Part shown: positions 15,755-25,875 of the stretch, piece by piece
How the letters are laid out: the number at the start of each line of letters is the position of its first letter
Numbering within the stretch: the first letter of the stretch is position 1
Source: RYN-230 sp963717125
Lineage (GTDB): Bacteria; Actinomycetota; Actinomycetes; Streptosporangiales; Streptosporangiaceae
Assembly (NCBI GenBank): GCA_963717125.1
Contig: CAVQVG010000001.1
Coordinates: 1-64,000, forward strand
Length of the DNA stretch: 64,000 nucleotides
Direction of reading: 5' to 3'
Translations under genes and position numbers: made by a program
Notes under the pieces: model-generated
Database searches by the model: none
What the model saw: only the letters and a program-made list of their open reading frames with translations
What the model was told of the DNA's origin: nothing

Positions 15755-16221
15755 TGGGGGGGCGGCACCGGGGGCGCCGGGGAGCGCTCGCCGCGGCCGG
15801 GGCGGTCCTGCCGCTGCTCTTCCTGCTGGCCGGCTGCGGGTCCACGGGCATCAGCGCCGCACCGCTGCAGGCCTCGATCAGCCGGACGTTCGCCAACCTC
15901 TACGTGCTCCAGCAGGTCGAGCAGGGCAACCCCCGCCCAGCCGTGGGCAGCCTGCACACCCGGGCCAGTTGCCAGCGGGGCACGCCCGCCACCCCCCAGA
16001 ACGGCTCGGGAACCTGGCTGTGCCTGATCACCTACGAGGTCGCCGGGCCGGGCTACCCGGTGGTCGCCAAGTACAAGGTCAACGTCCAGACCGACGGCTG
16101 TTACGCCGCCGACGGCGACGGGCCGGCGTCGGTGAACGGGTCGCCGACCATCACCGGGCCGCGCTACGCACAGCTCGTGAACCCGCTGTCGCTGATCGAC
16201 GGCTGCTTCGACTTCACCTAA
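15751..16221 (+). CDS. Secreted lipoprotein of unknown function
   Basis: A 156-aa protein with an arginine-rich N-region, a hydrophobic core and a lipobox LLAGC placing the lipidated cysteine at residue 29. The mature part has cysteines in TRASCQRG, TWLCLITYEV, TDGCYAAD and DGCFDFT, suggesting two disulfides. The middle, LCLITYEVAGPGYPVVAKYKV, looks like a small beta-sheet domain. It overlaps the permease gene by ATGA, which suggests a role at the cell surface together with the exporter. I do not recognise a named family. Confidence 0.8.
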   Translation: MMGGRHRGRRGALAAAGAVLPLLFLLAGCGSTGISAAPLQASISRTFANLYVLQQVEQGNPRPAVGSLHTRASCQRGTPATPQNGSGTWLCLITYEVAGPGYPVVAKYKVNVQTDGCYAADGDGPASVNGSPTITGPRYAQLVNPLSLIDGCFDFT

Positions 16222-16255
16222 ACCCAGGGCCGAAGAGAAAGACTGAAAGGGAGCC

Positions 16256-19111
16256 ATGCGCCGTTTAATGTCTGCACGATGGCGTCACGAGCACCGGCGT
16301 GCGCTGCGCCTGCTCGTTGCCGCCGGAGCCTCGCTCACGCTGCTGGCCGGGGCCGGCACCGTGGCCTTCGCCGCCACCTCGGGTGGCGGGTCCCCGTTCG
16401 GGGATGAGCAGGTCGGCGGAACGTACGCCAACGGGATCCTGCTGCCAACCCAGCAGTGGATCAAGCCGATCGGCAGCCGCGTCCTGCTCGACAACGACGG
16501 CCGCCTGGTGTCCTCGTCCATCAGCCCCAACGGCCAGTACCTCGCGGCCCTGACCTGGAACGACTTCACCGGCTGGCTGACCATCATCAGCGTAAAGACC
16601 GGCCAGATCATCCAGCAGGTCGGCACCGGCGTCGGCACCGACAAGGTCATCGGGGACGGCACCGTCGCCGCCGACGGCCCGCTGTGGTCCGCCGACGGCA
16701 AGTCGCTGTGGTTCCCCCAGACCTCCGACCTGGTGCACTTCGCCGTGGCCTCGGACGGCACGGTGTCCAGCCCGGTGGTCATCCCGCTCGCCACGACCAT
16801 CGTCAACCTGACCACCGGCAACACGACGGTGCCGGACGGGCCCTCGGGCATGGCGCTCAGCTCGGACGGCAGCAAGCTCTACGTCGCCCTCAACGTCGTG
16901 AACGAGCTCGGCGTCATCAACACGGCCACCAACCAGCTGACCAAGGTGATCAAGGTCGGCAACGCCCCCCGCCAGGTGGTGCTGGCGGGCAACGACGCGT
17001 TCGTCTCCAACGAGGGCGGCCGCCCGGCCAAGCTGGGGGAGTACACCAACAACTCGGCAGGCACGAACATCGTGGCCAACAAGGTCACCGGGGCGGCCTC
17101 CACCGGCACCGTGTCCGAGGTCAACCTGGCCACGGGTCACCAGGTCAAGTCGATCCGGGTCGGCCTGGAGCCGTCCGCCGAGTACCTGGCCCCCGACGGC
17201 ACGCTGATGGTGGCCAACTCGAACAACGACAGCATCTCGCTGATCAACACCAAGACGACAGCGGTCGAGCAGACCGTCAACGTCAACCCGTTGCCCGGGA
17301 CCACCGTGGGCAGCAACCCGAACGCCATCACGATGCCGAACGCCAGCACGGTGCTGGTCAGCATCGGGCGGGACAACGCGCTGGCGGTCTACGGCTACAG
17401 CGGCCCGCGGACCCCGCTGCGCTACGAGGGCCTGCTGCCCACCGACTTCTACCCGGTCAACGCGCAGTACGACCCGGCCGTCGGCAAGATCGTCGTGACC
17501 AACGACAAGGGCATCGGCGCTCGCGGCACGGCCAAGACCATCGACAAGGGTCCGGGCACCGCCCCGGGCGCCGAGTCGGTCACCGGCCCCAACACCTACA
17601 GCGATACCGGCTCGGTCACCGAGTTCGCCATGCCGACCCTGGCCGCCCTGGCCGGCTACACGCACCAGGTGTTCGTCAACAACAACTGGGAGCACCTGCT
17701 GGCCAGCACGCCGCTGCGCAGCTGCGCGGCGGCGGCGGTGGCCATCCCGACCCGGCTCGGCTGCCCGTCCAAGATCAAGCACATCTTCCTGATCATCAAG
17801 GAAAACCGCACCTACGACCAGGACTTCGGCGACATCGCCAAGGGCAACGGCGACCCCGCCTACGCCCAGTTCGGGGCCACGATCACGCCCAACCAGCACA
17901 AGCTGGCCACCACCTACGGGCTGTTCGACAACTTCTACGACGAGGGCACGCTGTCGGCCGACGGGCACAACTGGCTGATGCAGGCCGACGCGAACGACTA
18001 CATCGAGAAGGAGTTCGGCGCGTTCTACCGCAGCTACCCGGCCCAGGGCGGGGACGCCCTCGCCTACCAGCGGGACGGGTTCCTGTGGAACGCGGCCGAG
18101 GCCGCCGGCCAGACGGTCAAGGCCTACGGCGAGTACAACAACTTCATCACCCAGCCGGCCGGTGCGACCTGGTCGCAGTACTACCAGGACTCGCAGATCC
18201 TGGAAGGCAAGGCCACCGGGGCGCTGCCGGTGCCGATTTCGGCGACCAAGACCTACGCCGACATCCCCTCGCTCAACGCCATCGATGACCACGCCTACCC
18301 GGCCTTCGACCTGTACATCCCGGACCAGTACCGCACCGACATCTGGGCGCAGTCGTTCAAGCAGCAGCAGAAGACCGGCCAGTTCCCCAACCTCAGCCTG
18401 ATCTGGATGCCGGACGACCACACGGCCGGCATCGGCACGGGTGCGCCCAACCCGGTCGCCGAGGTCGCGGACAACGACCTGGCCGTGGGGCGGATCATCG
18501 ACACCATCTCGCACTCCAGCATCTGGAAGAGCTCGGCGGTGTTCGTGGTCGAGGACGACACCCAGAACGGCATCGACCATGTGGACGGCCACCGTGCGCC
18601 GCTGATGGTCGCCAGCCCGTACGCCAACCGGGGCATCGTCGACAACTCGTACTACACGCAGCTCAACGTCGTGAAGACGATCGAGCAGATCCTCGGCATC
18701 GCCCCGATGAACCAGGAAGACCGGGCGGCCTGGCCGATGTTCAACGCCTTCACCAACAAGCCCGACTTCGCTCCCTACGACGTCGTGCCCAACCAGATCC
18801 CGCTGACCCAGGGACTGACGACCGCTTCGTCGTCGGCCAAGGCCGGGCCGGCGTTCACGCCGGCCTCGCCCGCCCAGCTCGGCGTCCCCCGTGCCGAGCG
18901 GGCGATCTACGAGGACTGGGTGGTCTGGAGCCGGGACGGCCGGTTCGTCGGCTCCCACGCCATCCAGGACTTCGCCAACCCGGCCCAGCTGAACCGGCTG
19001 GACTGGTACAGCGCGCACGACTGGAAGGTGCCGTACCCGGGCGACAAGAAGATCCTCACGCCGAACGAGGTGCCCGGGCACAACCTGCCCGCGGACTACC
19101 TGGGTGATTAG
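16256..19111 (+). CDS. Secreted YncE-like beta-propeller / phosphoesterase protein
   Basis: A 951-aa two-domain exoprotein. A signal peptide (RRALRLLVAAGASLTLLAGAG) is followed by a YVTN/YncE-type propeller (about 60-440; repeats such as GSKLYVALNVVNELGVINT and VANSNNDSISLIN). A phosphoesterase/alkaline-phosphatase-superfamily domain (PF04185-like) follows at about 505-830: IKENRTYDQDFGD, DEGTLSADGHNWLMQ, and EDDTQNGIDHVDGHRAPLM with metal-binding Asp/His residues. It probably hydrolyses phosphate esters or phospholipids outside the cell; the substrate is unknown. AAAGGGAGCC precedes the ATG. It is the last gene of the ABC exporter-lipoprotein operon, and a strong hairpin follows. Confidence 0.9.
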   Translation: MRRLMSARWRHEHRRALRLLVAAGASLTLLAGAGTVAFAATSGGGSPFGDEQVGGTYANGILLPTQQWIKPIGSRVLLDNDGRLVSSSISPNGQYLAALTWNDFTGWLTIISVKTGQIIQQVGTGVGTDKVIGDGTVAADGPLWSADGKSLWFPQTSDLVHFAVASDGTVSSPVVIPLATTIVNLTTGNTTVPDGPSGMALSSDGSKLYVALNVVNELGVINTATNQLTKVIKVGNAPRQVVLAGNDAFVSNEGGRPAKLGEYTNNSAGTNIVANKVTGAASTGTVSEVNLATGHQVKSIRVGLEPSAEYLAPDGTLMVANSNNDSISLINTKTTAVEQTVNVNPLPGTTVGSNPNAITMPNASTVLVSIGRDNALAVYGYSGPRTPLRYEGLLPTDFYPVNAQYDPAVGKIVVTNDKGIGARGTAKTIDKGPGTAPGAESVTGPNTYSDTGSVTEFAMPTLAALAGYTHQVFVNNNWEHLLASTPLRSCAAAAVAIPTRLGCPSKIKHIFLIIKENRTYDQDFGDIAKGNGDPAYAQFGATITPNQHKLATTYGLFDNFYDEGTLSADGHNWLMQADANDYIEKEFGAFYRSYPAQGGDALAYQRDGFLWNAAEAAGQTVKAYGEYNNFITQPAGATWSQYYQDSQILEGKATGALPVPISATKTYADIPSLNAIDDHAYPAFDLYIPDQYRTDIWAQSFKQQQKTGQFPNLSLIWMPDDHTAGIGTGAPNPVAEVADNDLAVGRIIDTISHSSIWKSSAVFVVEDDTQNGIDHVDGHRAPLMVASPYANRGIVDNSYYTQLNVVKTIEQILGIAPMNQEDRAAWPMFNAFTNKPDFAPYDVVPNQIPLTQGLTTASSSAKAGPAFTPASPAQLGVPRAERAIYEDWVVWSRDGRFVGSHAIQDFANPAQLNRLDWYSAHDWKVPYPGDKKILTPNEVPGHNLPADYLGD

Positions 19112-19134
19112 GGCCATCCCCTAGCGCCGCAACC

Positions 19135-19172
19135 ACGGGCCTGCTGTCCGCATCTGCGGACAGCAGGCCCGT
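19135..19172 (+). terminator. Strong hairpin terminator
   Basis: An 18-bp perfect stem (19135-19152 with 19155-19172) around a TC centre, 23 bp after the phosphoesterase stop. It closes the four-gene ABC/lipoprotein/phosphoesterase operon and separates it from the next ABC system. Confidence 0.85.
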
Positions 19173-19202
19173 GCCGTTGGCCCGGTGTGGTGAACTCTGC
19201 TT

Positions 19203-19898
19203 GTGCCACACGCCAATGAGCCTGCCCTGCTCCGGCTGACCGGGGTCAGCCGGAACTACGGGGACCGCGTCGCGCTGAGCCCGATGGATCTGTCGGTGGC
19301 CCCCGGGCAGTGCGTGGCCGTACTCGGCGTGAACGGCTCCGGCAAGTCCACCCTGCTGCGCATCGCCGCCGGCCGCGACCGGCCGAGCAGCGGGCAGGTG
19401 GTCTACGCGGGCCGGGCGATGACCGAGGACGACCTGGTCGCGCGCACCGAGATCGCCGTGGTGAGCGACCTGGCCAGCGCGTACCCGGACCTCACCGTCC
19501 GGGAGCACCTGCAGCTCGTCGCGGTGGCGCACGGCGCGGGCGCGGCCGCCGCCGCCCGGGTGGACCGGGCGCTGCGGGAATGCCGGCTGGACGATCACGG
19601 CGACGCGCTGCCCGGGTCGTTGTCCAGCGGCCAGCTGCAAGCCCTGCAGCTGGCCGTGGTGCTGGTCCGGCCGCGGCGGCTGCTCATCCTCGACGAGCCC
19701 GAGCAGCGGCTGGATCCCGGGGCCCGGCGCTGGCTGGCCGGCCTGCTGACCGGCGAGAAGGCGGCCGGCGCGGCGCTGCTGGTCGCCACCCACCACACCG
19801 AGCTGGCCGCGGCCATCGCCGACCACGCCGTGGTGCTCAGCGACGGCGCGGTCATCGCCGCCGGGCCGCCCCCCGTCGCGCTGGCCTCAGTCCAATGA
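19203..19898 (+). CDS. ABC transporter ATP-binding protein
   Basis: A 231-aa ATPase with Walker A GVNGSGKST, a degenerate signature LSSGQLQ, Walker B LLILDEPEQRLDP and the switch histidine in VATHHTEL. The lack of the usual SGGQ suggests an exporter-type heme/antibiotic-like ATPase, but the substrate is unknown. The GTG start has no strong ribosome site. The stop lies inside a 14-bp tandem repeat that joins this gene to its membrane partner. Confidence 0.87.
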   Translation: MPHANEPALLRLTGVSRNYGDRVALSPMDLSVAPGQCVAVLGVNGSGKSTLLRIAAGRDRPSSGQVVYAGRAMTEDDLVARTEIAVVSDLASAYPDLTVREHLQLVAVAHGAGAAAAARVDRALRECRLDDHGDALPGSLSSGQLQALQLAVVLVRPRRLLILDEPEQRLDPGARRWLAGLLTGEKAAGAALLVATHHTELAAAIADHAVVLSDGAVIAAGPPPVALASVQ

Positions 19899-19955
19899 GC
19901 CCAGTCCAATGAGCCCAGTCCGATGAGCCAGTGCAATGAGCCCAGTGCAATGACC
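19888..19955. repeat. Five imperfect 13-14-bp tandem repeats at a gene junction
   Basis: The unit CAGTCCAATGAGCC recurs about five times (19888, 19902, 19916, 19929, 19943) with single changes (CCGATG, GTGCAATG). Each copy holds an ATGA, so the array contains the ATPase stop and several possible starts for the membrane-protein gene. Confidence 0.85.
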
Positions 19956-21638
19956 GTCGCCCCGGGCCCGGTCGCCGTCCCGGACAGCACCGGGCCGACC
20001 TTCGCGCTGCTCCGCGAGCTGCGCCGGGGCCGGGGCCGGAAACAGGCGGCCAGCATCGCGTTCTGGATCTACCTGGCGCTGTTCACCGTGGCCGTCTACG
20101 GCGGCTCGCTGATCGTCGCGGCCTACCGGGCGCTACGCCACCCGCCGCCGCCCACCGAGGCCTCGCTGCGCTGGCTGCACGCCGCGCCCGCCGGGCTGAC
20201 CGCGCTGGCGCTGCTGGTGCTCCTGGTCCTGCTCCGGGACGCGCTGTGGCGGGGCCCGGTGACCGTGCCCGGCGCCACCGTGGACTGGCTGCTGAGCACC
20301 CCGGTGAGCCGGCGGCGGCTGCTCCGGCCGAGGTTCCGGCTGTCCGCCGCCGGGATGCTGCTGGCCGGCGCCGCGGTCGGCATCGTGCCCGCCGCCGCGC
20401 TGGTCGCCCTGGGCCTGGGCGGGCGGAACGGCGGCGACGTACTCCGGCTGACCGGCGCCGGGCTGCTGTCAGCTGCGTTGCTGTTCGCCGTGGGCACCGG
20501 GCTGGCCGGGCTGGCCGAACGGCATCCGCAGACGTGGCCCTGGCTCCGCCGGGCCACCCCGGTAGCGGTGGCGGCCGCGGCCCTGCTCGGCGGCATCGCG
20601 GCGTGGGCGGCGTTCGGCACACTGCCCGCCGTGGTGAACACGGTGCTGCTCTGGTCCGGGCCGTGGGGCTGGGCCGCCCAGGGCCTGACCGCCCAGGCCG
20701 GCCACGGTGCCGCGGGCGCAACGGGGGGAGCGGGGGCACCGTGGTGGCCGCTCGCCACCGCGCTGCTGGCCGCGGCGGCGCTGGCCGCGCTGGCCGCCGG
20801 CCAGCGAGCGGCGGCCGGGGTGCCCGCCGCCGCGCTCCGGGCCCGGGCCCGCACCCTCGGCGCGATGTCCGCGGCCGCGCTGAGCATGAACACCCGCGGC
20901 GTGGCCACGGCCTACGGCGCAGCGGCCAGCCAGCCGCGGCGCGCCCGGCTGCGCCTGCCGCCGCCGCGGCGGCGCCAGTTCGTGCTGCTGTGGCGGGACC
21001 TGCTCGCGCTGGCCCGGGCGCCGGCCCGGCTGGCCGCCGCGGTGGCGCTGGCCTGGCTGGCCGTTGGCCTGATCGCGGCGGCCAGCCACGGCCGGTCGGT
21101 GTCGCTGCTGCCGGTGGGCTGCGGGCTCACCCTCGGCTACCTGGCCGCCGCCTGGCTGTGCGAGGGGGCCCGGCTGGACGCGGACGACCCGCGCCGCTCG
21201 GCCCAGCTCCCGTTCCGGTTCGAGTCGCTGGCCTGGTGGCACGCGGCGGTGCCGTGCCTCGTCCTGCTGGCCGCGGCCGGGCTGCCGGTGGCCGCGGCCA
21301 GCCTGGCCACCGGCGACCCGCGACCGCTGGCCCTGCTGGCCGTGACCGTCCCGGTGCTGGTGGCCGGGGCGCTGGTCAACGTATTCCGGCCGCCGCTCAG
21401 CCCGGACATGTTCGTCGGCGCGGAGACCCCCGTCGGCAACACCGCGGTGATCAACATCATCTTCTGGTACGCCTGGGGCACGCTGCTGGCGGTGGTGCCG
21501 ATGACCGTGCTGCTGTCCAGCGCGATCCGTTCGCCCGGCCCCGGCTCGCTGGCCCGCGCCGTGGTCATCGGCGCCGCCCTGGCCGCTGGCCTGGGCGGCT
21601 ACGCGGCCCGGCGAGCCCGTCGGCTCCGGGCCGGCTGA
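19923..21638 (+). CDS. Large ABC-transporter-associated membrane protein
   Basis: A protein of up to 571 aa with about ten to twelve hydrophobic segments (for example AFWIYLALFTVAVYGGSLIV, GLTALALLVLLVLL, AVALAWLAVGLIAAA, NTAVINIIFWYAWGTLLAVV). The linkers are alanine- and arginine-rich. With the ATPase just upstream, it should be the transmembrane half of an exporter. Two in-frame starts lie in the tandem repeat: ATG at 19923 (used here) and ATG at 19950, which begins MTVAPGPVAVP. Neither has a clear ribosome site, so coupling to the ATPase stop is likely. No known substrate signature. Confidence 0.8.
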   Translation: MSQCNEPSAMTVAPGPVAVPDSTGPTFALLRELRRGRGRKQAASIAFWIYLALFTVAVYGGSLIVAAYRALRHPPPPTEASLRWLHAAPAGLTALALLVLLVLLRDALWRGPVTVPGATVDWLLSTPVSRRRLLRPRFRLSAAGMLLAGAAVGIVPAAALVALGLGGRNGGDVLRLTGAGLLSAALLFAVGTGLAGLAERHPQTWPWLRRATPVAVAAAALLGGIAAWAAFGTLPAVVNTVLLWSGPWGWAAQGLTAQAGHGAAGATGGAGAPWWPLATALLAAAALAALAAGQRAAAGVPAAALRARARTLGAMSAAALSMNTRGVATAYGAAASQPRRARLRLPPPRRRQFVLLWRDLLALARAPARLAAAVALAWLAVGLIAAASHGRSVSLLPVGCGLTLGYLAAAWLCEGARLDADDPRRSAQLPFRFESLAWWHAAVPCLVLLAAAGLPVAAASLATGDPRPLALLAVTVPVLVAGALVNVFRPPLSPDMFVGAETPVGNTAVINIIFWYAWGTLLAVVPMTVLLSSAIRSPGPGSLARAVVIGAALAAGLGGYAARRARRLRAG

Positions 21639-21708
21639 GCTCTGTTGCTTTGCGCCTCGCCGCCCTGCTGGCCGGCCGGGCCGGGACGGTCGTCAGAATA
21701 GGACAGTG

Positions 21709-22149
21709 ATGAGCGAGCCAGCCAGTCGTCCGGCCCGGGTCGTGGTCGGCGTGGACGGATCACCGGGGTCGGTGCAGGCGCTGCGCTGGGCGGCCCGGCA
21801 AGCCGAGCTGACCGGGGCCGAGCTGCAGGTGGTCACGGCCTGGGAGTACCCGACGTTCTACAGCTGGGCCCCGGCCAATCCGGGTGACACGGACCTCGCG
21901 CACCTCTGGGCGGGCACCCAGGACGACGCGCTCGGCGAGGTCTTCGGGCCAGACCGGCCGGACTGGGTGCGGACCCAGGTCGTCGAGGGCCCGCCGGCCC
22001 GGATCCTGGTCAACGCGTCGGCGGCCGCGGACCTGCTGGTCGTGGGCTCCCGCGGGCACGGTGGGCTGGCCGATGCGGTGCTCGGCTCGGTCAGCACGTA
22101 CTGCGTGCACCACGGGCACGGGCCAGTCACCATCTGCCGCCCGGACTGA
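21709..22149 (+). CDS. Universal stress protein (UspA family)
   Basis: A 146-aa single-domain USP. The N-terminal strand VVVGVDGSPGSVQALRWAARQA and the C-terminal nucleotide-binding motif G-2X-G-9X-G-S (LLVVGSRGHGGLADAVLGSVS) are both intact, so ATP binding is expected. ATG at 21709 is used; a GTG lies one codon upstream. The 70-bp upstream gap holds a short fragment (GTTGCTTTGCGCCTC) of the dispersed repeat that is fully present after the gene. Confidence 0.92.
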   Translation: MSEPASRPARVVVGVDGSPGSVQALRWAARQAELTGAELQVVTAWEYPTFYSWAPANPGDTDLAHLWAGTQDDALGEVFGPDRPDWVRTQVVEGPPARILVNASAAADLLVVGSRGHGGLADAVLGSVSTYCVHHGHGPVTICRPD

Positions 22150-22150
22150 T

Positions 22151-22336
22151 CTCTGCTTGCTTTGCGCCTCCGGGGGCGCTTTACCCGCCGCCTTCCCTCG
22201 TCGCTCGGTCGCTCGTGCTCTGCTTTCTTGCGCCTCCGGGGGCGCTATACCCGCCGACTTCCCTCGTCGCTCGGTCGCTCGTTCCTCGCTCCGTCGCTCC
22301 TCAGTCCAGTCGGCGGCGCGCCCCCTTCGGCGCCGC
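22151..22336. repeat. Dispersed hairpin repeat, family A, two tandem copies
   Basis: Two copies (22151-22215 and 22216-22281) share a core TTGCGCCTCCGGGGGCGCT, which forms a GCGCC/GGCGC hairpin, and a tail CCCTCGTCGCTCGGTCGCTC. A further segment matching the pgsA-end copy (CGCCCCCTTCGGCGCC) lies at 22320-22335. The array separates uspA from the convergent gntR gene, may act as a terminator, and encodes the last residues of GntR. Confidence 0.8.
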
Positions 22337-23138
22337 CCGTGGTCAGCGTGTACTGCACCTCGAGCCGCTCGGCGGAGCGGTTCGCGCTGATGGCCACGCT
22401 GTCCCCGGGCAGCAGCGCGTGGTCGTCCACGATGGGCAGCCCGGCCGCGGTGAAGCTGACCCGGTGGCTGAGCAGCGCCGGGCTGCCCGCCGCCCGGCCC
22501 AGGTCGGCGGCGTCGGCCGGCCCGAGCAGCACCGGGGTGATGGTCTCCGCCGCCCGGGTGACGGTCAGCCCGTGCTCGGCCAGCACCGTGTACAGCCCGC
22601 GTTGCGCCAGCTCAGCCACGTCGAGCGTGCCGGGACTGTCCGCGCCCGGCCCGTCCGCCCTGGTCAGCTCGGCGGGCAGGTACGAGGTCTGCACGATCAA
22701 CGGCTGACCGTCGGCCAGCCGGAGCCGACGCAGCCGCAGCACGTCGCCGGGGCCGCCGAGCCGGGCGTCCACCTCCTCTGGGGCGGTCACGATCCCGGCG
22801 GCCAGCAGCCGGGTACTGATCCGGGCCCCCTGGCCGGCCAGGTCGCTGGCGAAGCTGCGCAGGTGGCCCAGGTCGTAGGCGTACCGCTGGGCGACGTAGC
22901 TGCCGCTGCCGTGCCGGATGTCGATCAGCCCGTCGTCGGCCAGCAACTGGAGGGCCTGGCGCAGCGTCATCACGCTGACGCCGAACTCCGCGGCCAGGTC
23001 GCGCTGCGCGGGCAGCGGATAGCCCGCGGGCCACTCGCCGGTGCTGATCCGGTTCCGGAGCTCGGCGTGGATGCGCAGGTACTTCGGCTGCCGGTCGAGC
23101 GCGCTGCGGCGGCGCCCGGCCAGCAGGGCCGGGCTCAC
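22245..23138 (-). CDS. GntR family (HutC-type) transcriptional regulator
   Basis: A 297-aa regulator. The winged helix spans about residues 15-82 (PKYLRIHAELRNRISTGEW, LPAQRDLAAEFGVS, TLRQALQLLADDGLI, RHGSGSYVA). A UTRA effector-binding domain follows (about 95-260). The last 30 residues, starting GGAEGGAAPTGLRSD, come from the family A repeat and are not expected in the family. GTG start overlaps the trpA stop (GTGA), so it is the third gene of trpB-trpA-gntR. The palindrome at 25376-25412 is its most likely operator, which would make the operon autoregulated. Confidence 0.88.
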   Translation of the reverse strand: MSPALLAGRRRSALDRQPKYLRIHAELRNRISTGEWPAGYPLPAQRDLAAEFGVSVMTLRQALQLLADDGLIDIRHGSGSYVAQRYAYDLGHLRSFASDLAGQGARISTRLLAAGIVTAPEEVDARLGGPGDVLRLRRLRLADGQPLIVQTSYLPAELTRADGPGADSPGTLDVAELAQRGLYTVLAEHGLTVTRAAETITPVLLGPADAADLGRAAGSPALLSHRVSFTAAGLPIVDDHALLPGDSVAISANRSAERLEVQYTLTTGGAEGGAPPTGLRSDGARNERPSDEGSRRV

Positions 23139-23924
23139 GGCTGGGCTCCGTCGACGGCCGCGCGCAGTTCGCCGACCGCCTGGCCCAGCTCGGCGGCGGT
23201 CGCGCCGTCCAGCACGCGGCGCATCAGGGCGGAGGCGACGATCACCCCGTCGGCGTGCCGGACGGCGGCCGCGGCCCGGGCCGGGGTGCTGATGCCGAAG
23301 CCGATCAGCACCGGCCGGGCGGTGCCGTCAGCCGCCCCGGCGGCCCGGGCTTGCGCGGCCACCGCCCATCGGCTCGCGTCCTGGTGCTCGGCGGTCGTCC
23401 CGGTGGTAGCCATCACACTCATCACATACAGGAAGCCACGGGTCCGCGCCGCGATGACACGCCGCTGCGCGGCCGGGGTGGCCGGTGTGAGCATCAGTGT
23501 GGCGTCCAGGCCGGCCTGCGCGGCCGCGGCCAGGTAGCCATCCGCCTCGGCGGCGGGCAGGTCCGCGATGATGGTGCCGCTGAACCCGGCCGCGGCCAGG
23601 CCGGCGCAGTAGCCGGGCAGCCCAGGGCGGAACGCGTGATTGGCGTAGCTCATCGCGATCAGCGGGACGGCCCAGGGGCCGGCCGCACGCAGTTCGGCCA
23701 GGATGCGGGCCGGGGTGGCGCCGCGGGCCAGCGCGGTCTCCGACGCGCGCTGGATGACCGGGCCGTCCAGCATCGGGTCGGAGAACGGCAGCCCGATCTC
23801 GACCGCGTCGGCGCCCGCGTCGATGATCGCGGCCAGCAGGTCCGTCCAGTCGGCCCGGATCCCGCCGGTGAGGTAGCCGACCAGGCTGGGCCGGCCGGCC
23901 GCGCGGGCCGCGCCCAGCGCGGTC

Positions 23925-23938
<14 letters not shown>
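23135..23938 (-). CDS. trpA: Tryptophan synthase alpha chain
   Basis: A 267-aa TIM-barrel subunit that cleaves indole-3-glycerol phosphate to indole and glyceraldehyde-3-phosphate. The catalytic pair is E47 and D58 in VEIGLPFSDPMLDGPVIQRA. SVMATTGTTA replaces the more usual loop-6 sequence, and GFGISTPARAAA is the phosphate-binding strand. It overlaps trpB by 14 bp and is coupled to gntR. No trpE, trpD or trpC is in the window, so the pathway is split. Confidence 0.93.
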
Positions 23939-25241
<1,303 letters not shown>

Positions 25242-25252
25242 CGCGCCGCCTC

Positions 25253-25375
25253 TTCGGTCGTCGTCTTCCGCTGCCCTTCGGCCGTCGGCCACCCCGTCGC
25301 CCTTCAGTCGTCGTCTTCCGCCCCTCGGCCGTCGGCATCCCGTCGCGCTTCGGCCGTCCGCATCCCCTGTCGCGT
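25253..25375 (-). repeat. Imperfect 46-50-bp repeats in the trpBA leader
   Basis: A unit of about 50 bp, beginning TTCGGTCGTCGTCTTCCG (25253), recurs at 25303 and partly at 25349. The array lies between the GntR-type operator and the trpB ribosome site, hence in the mRNA leader. On the minus strand it contains a 19-codon open frame (25363 to 25304) without tryptophan codons. Confidence 0.6.
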
Positions 25376-25412
25376 CTAGAGTTCTAGAACAATGGGAGTT
25401 CTGGAACTCTAG
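25376..25412. promoter_or_regulatory. Palindromic operator upstream of trpBA-gntR
   Basis: A 15-bp inverted repeat (25376-25390 with 25398-25412, one mismatch, 7-nt centre). Each half contains its own dyad, AGTTCTAGAACA and AGTTCTGGAACT, centred 17 bp apart. The shape recalls HutC-type GntR sites such as DasR boxes (TGGTCTAGACCA), although the bases differ. It lies about 135 bp upstream of trpB. Recognition by the operon's own GntR is inferred. Confidence 0.65.
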
Positions 25413-25875
25413 CACGCTTGAAAATCCGCAGCCAATAAGACCAGGGCAGGGTCCAGAAGCAAGCCGGTCTGGGGCAGAGGTGGCTGATGTGACTGCCGGT
25501 GCTGTGGTGGCAAGGCAACGGGCATCGGTTGGAAACCGGACGGCTCCGCCGTTGAAGGGATCCGCGGCTGGTTTCGCGACAGTACGGGTAGCGGGCACGA
25601 GGTTCTCGTGGCTGGTGCCGCCGGGCTCGGGCCAGCACGAGTGGGCAGGCGCTGGCGTTAAGCAGGCTGGTCCGCGCGCGCCGGGTGCGGACCGGGGGCG
25701 GGCAGCTGACCTTGGCCGGAACCGGGCGGAGCCGTCCGTTTCCGGCCGGTTAACGGCAGTAAATAGATCTTGTGCGGGCTGGCGGGCAGGCGCATCATCT
25801 CTGCACGGGCAAGTGCTGGTAAAAACACCGGCACGAGCGGCTGCGGCGTAGCCGCCGGCAGGAGGTGCTGAGCAG
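25413..25875. other. 463-bp intergenic region before the APC permease
   Basis: No gene or recognisable riboswitch is seen. Open frames here are shadows without ribosome sites. A short AT-richer patch near 25755-25775 (GTTAACGGCAGTAAATAGAT) could belong to the permease promoter. The region lies between the divergent trpBA-gntR operon and the permease. Confidence 0.4.

Noticed and set aside
25413..25875. Riboswitch in the long gap before the APC permease
   Set aside because: No conserved aptamer element could be recognised by eye; a covariance-model search would be needed to reopen this.
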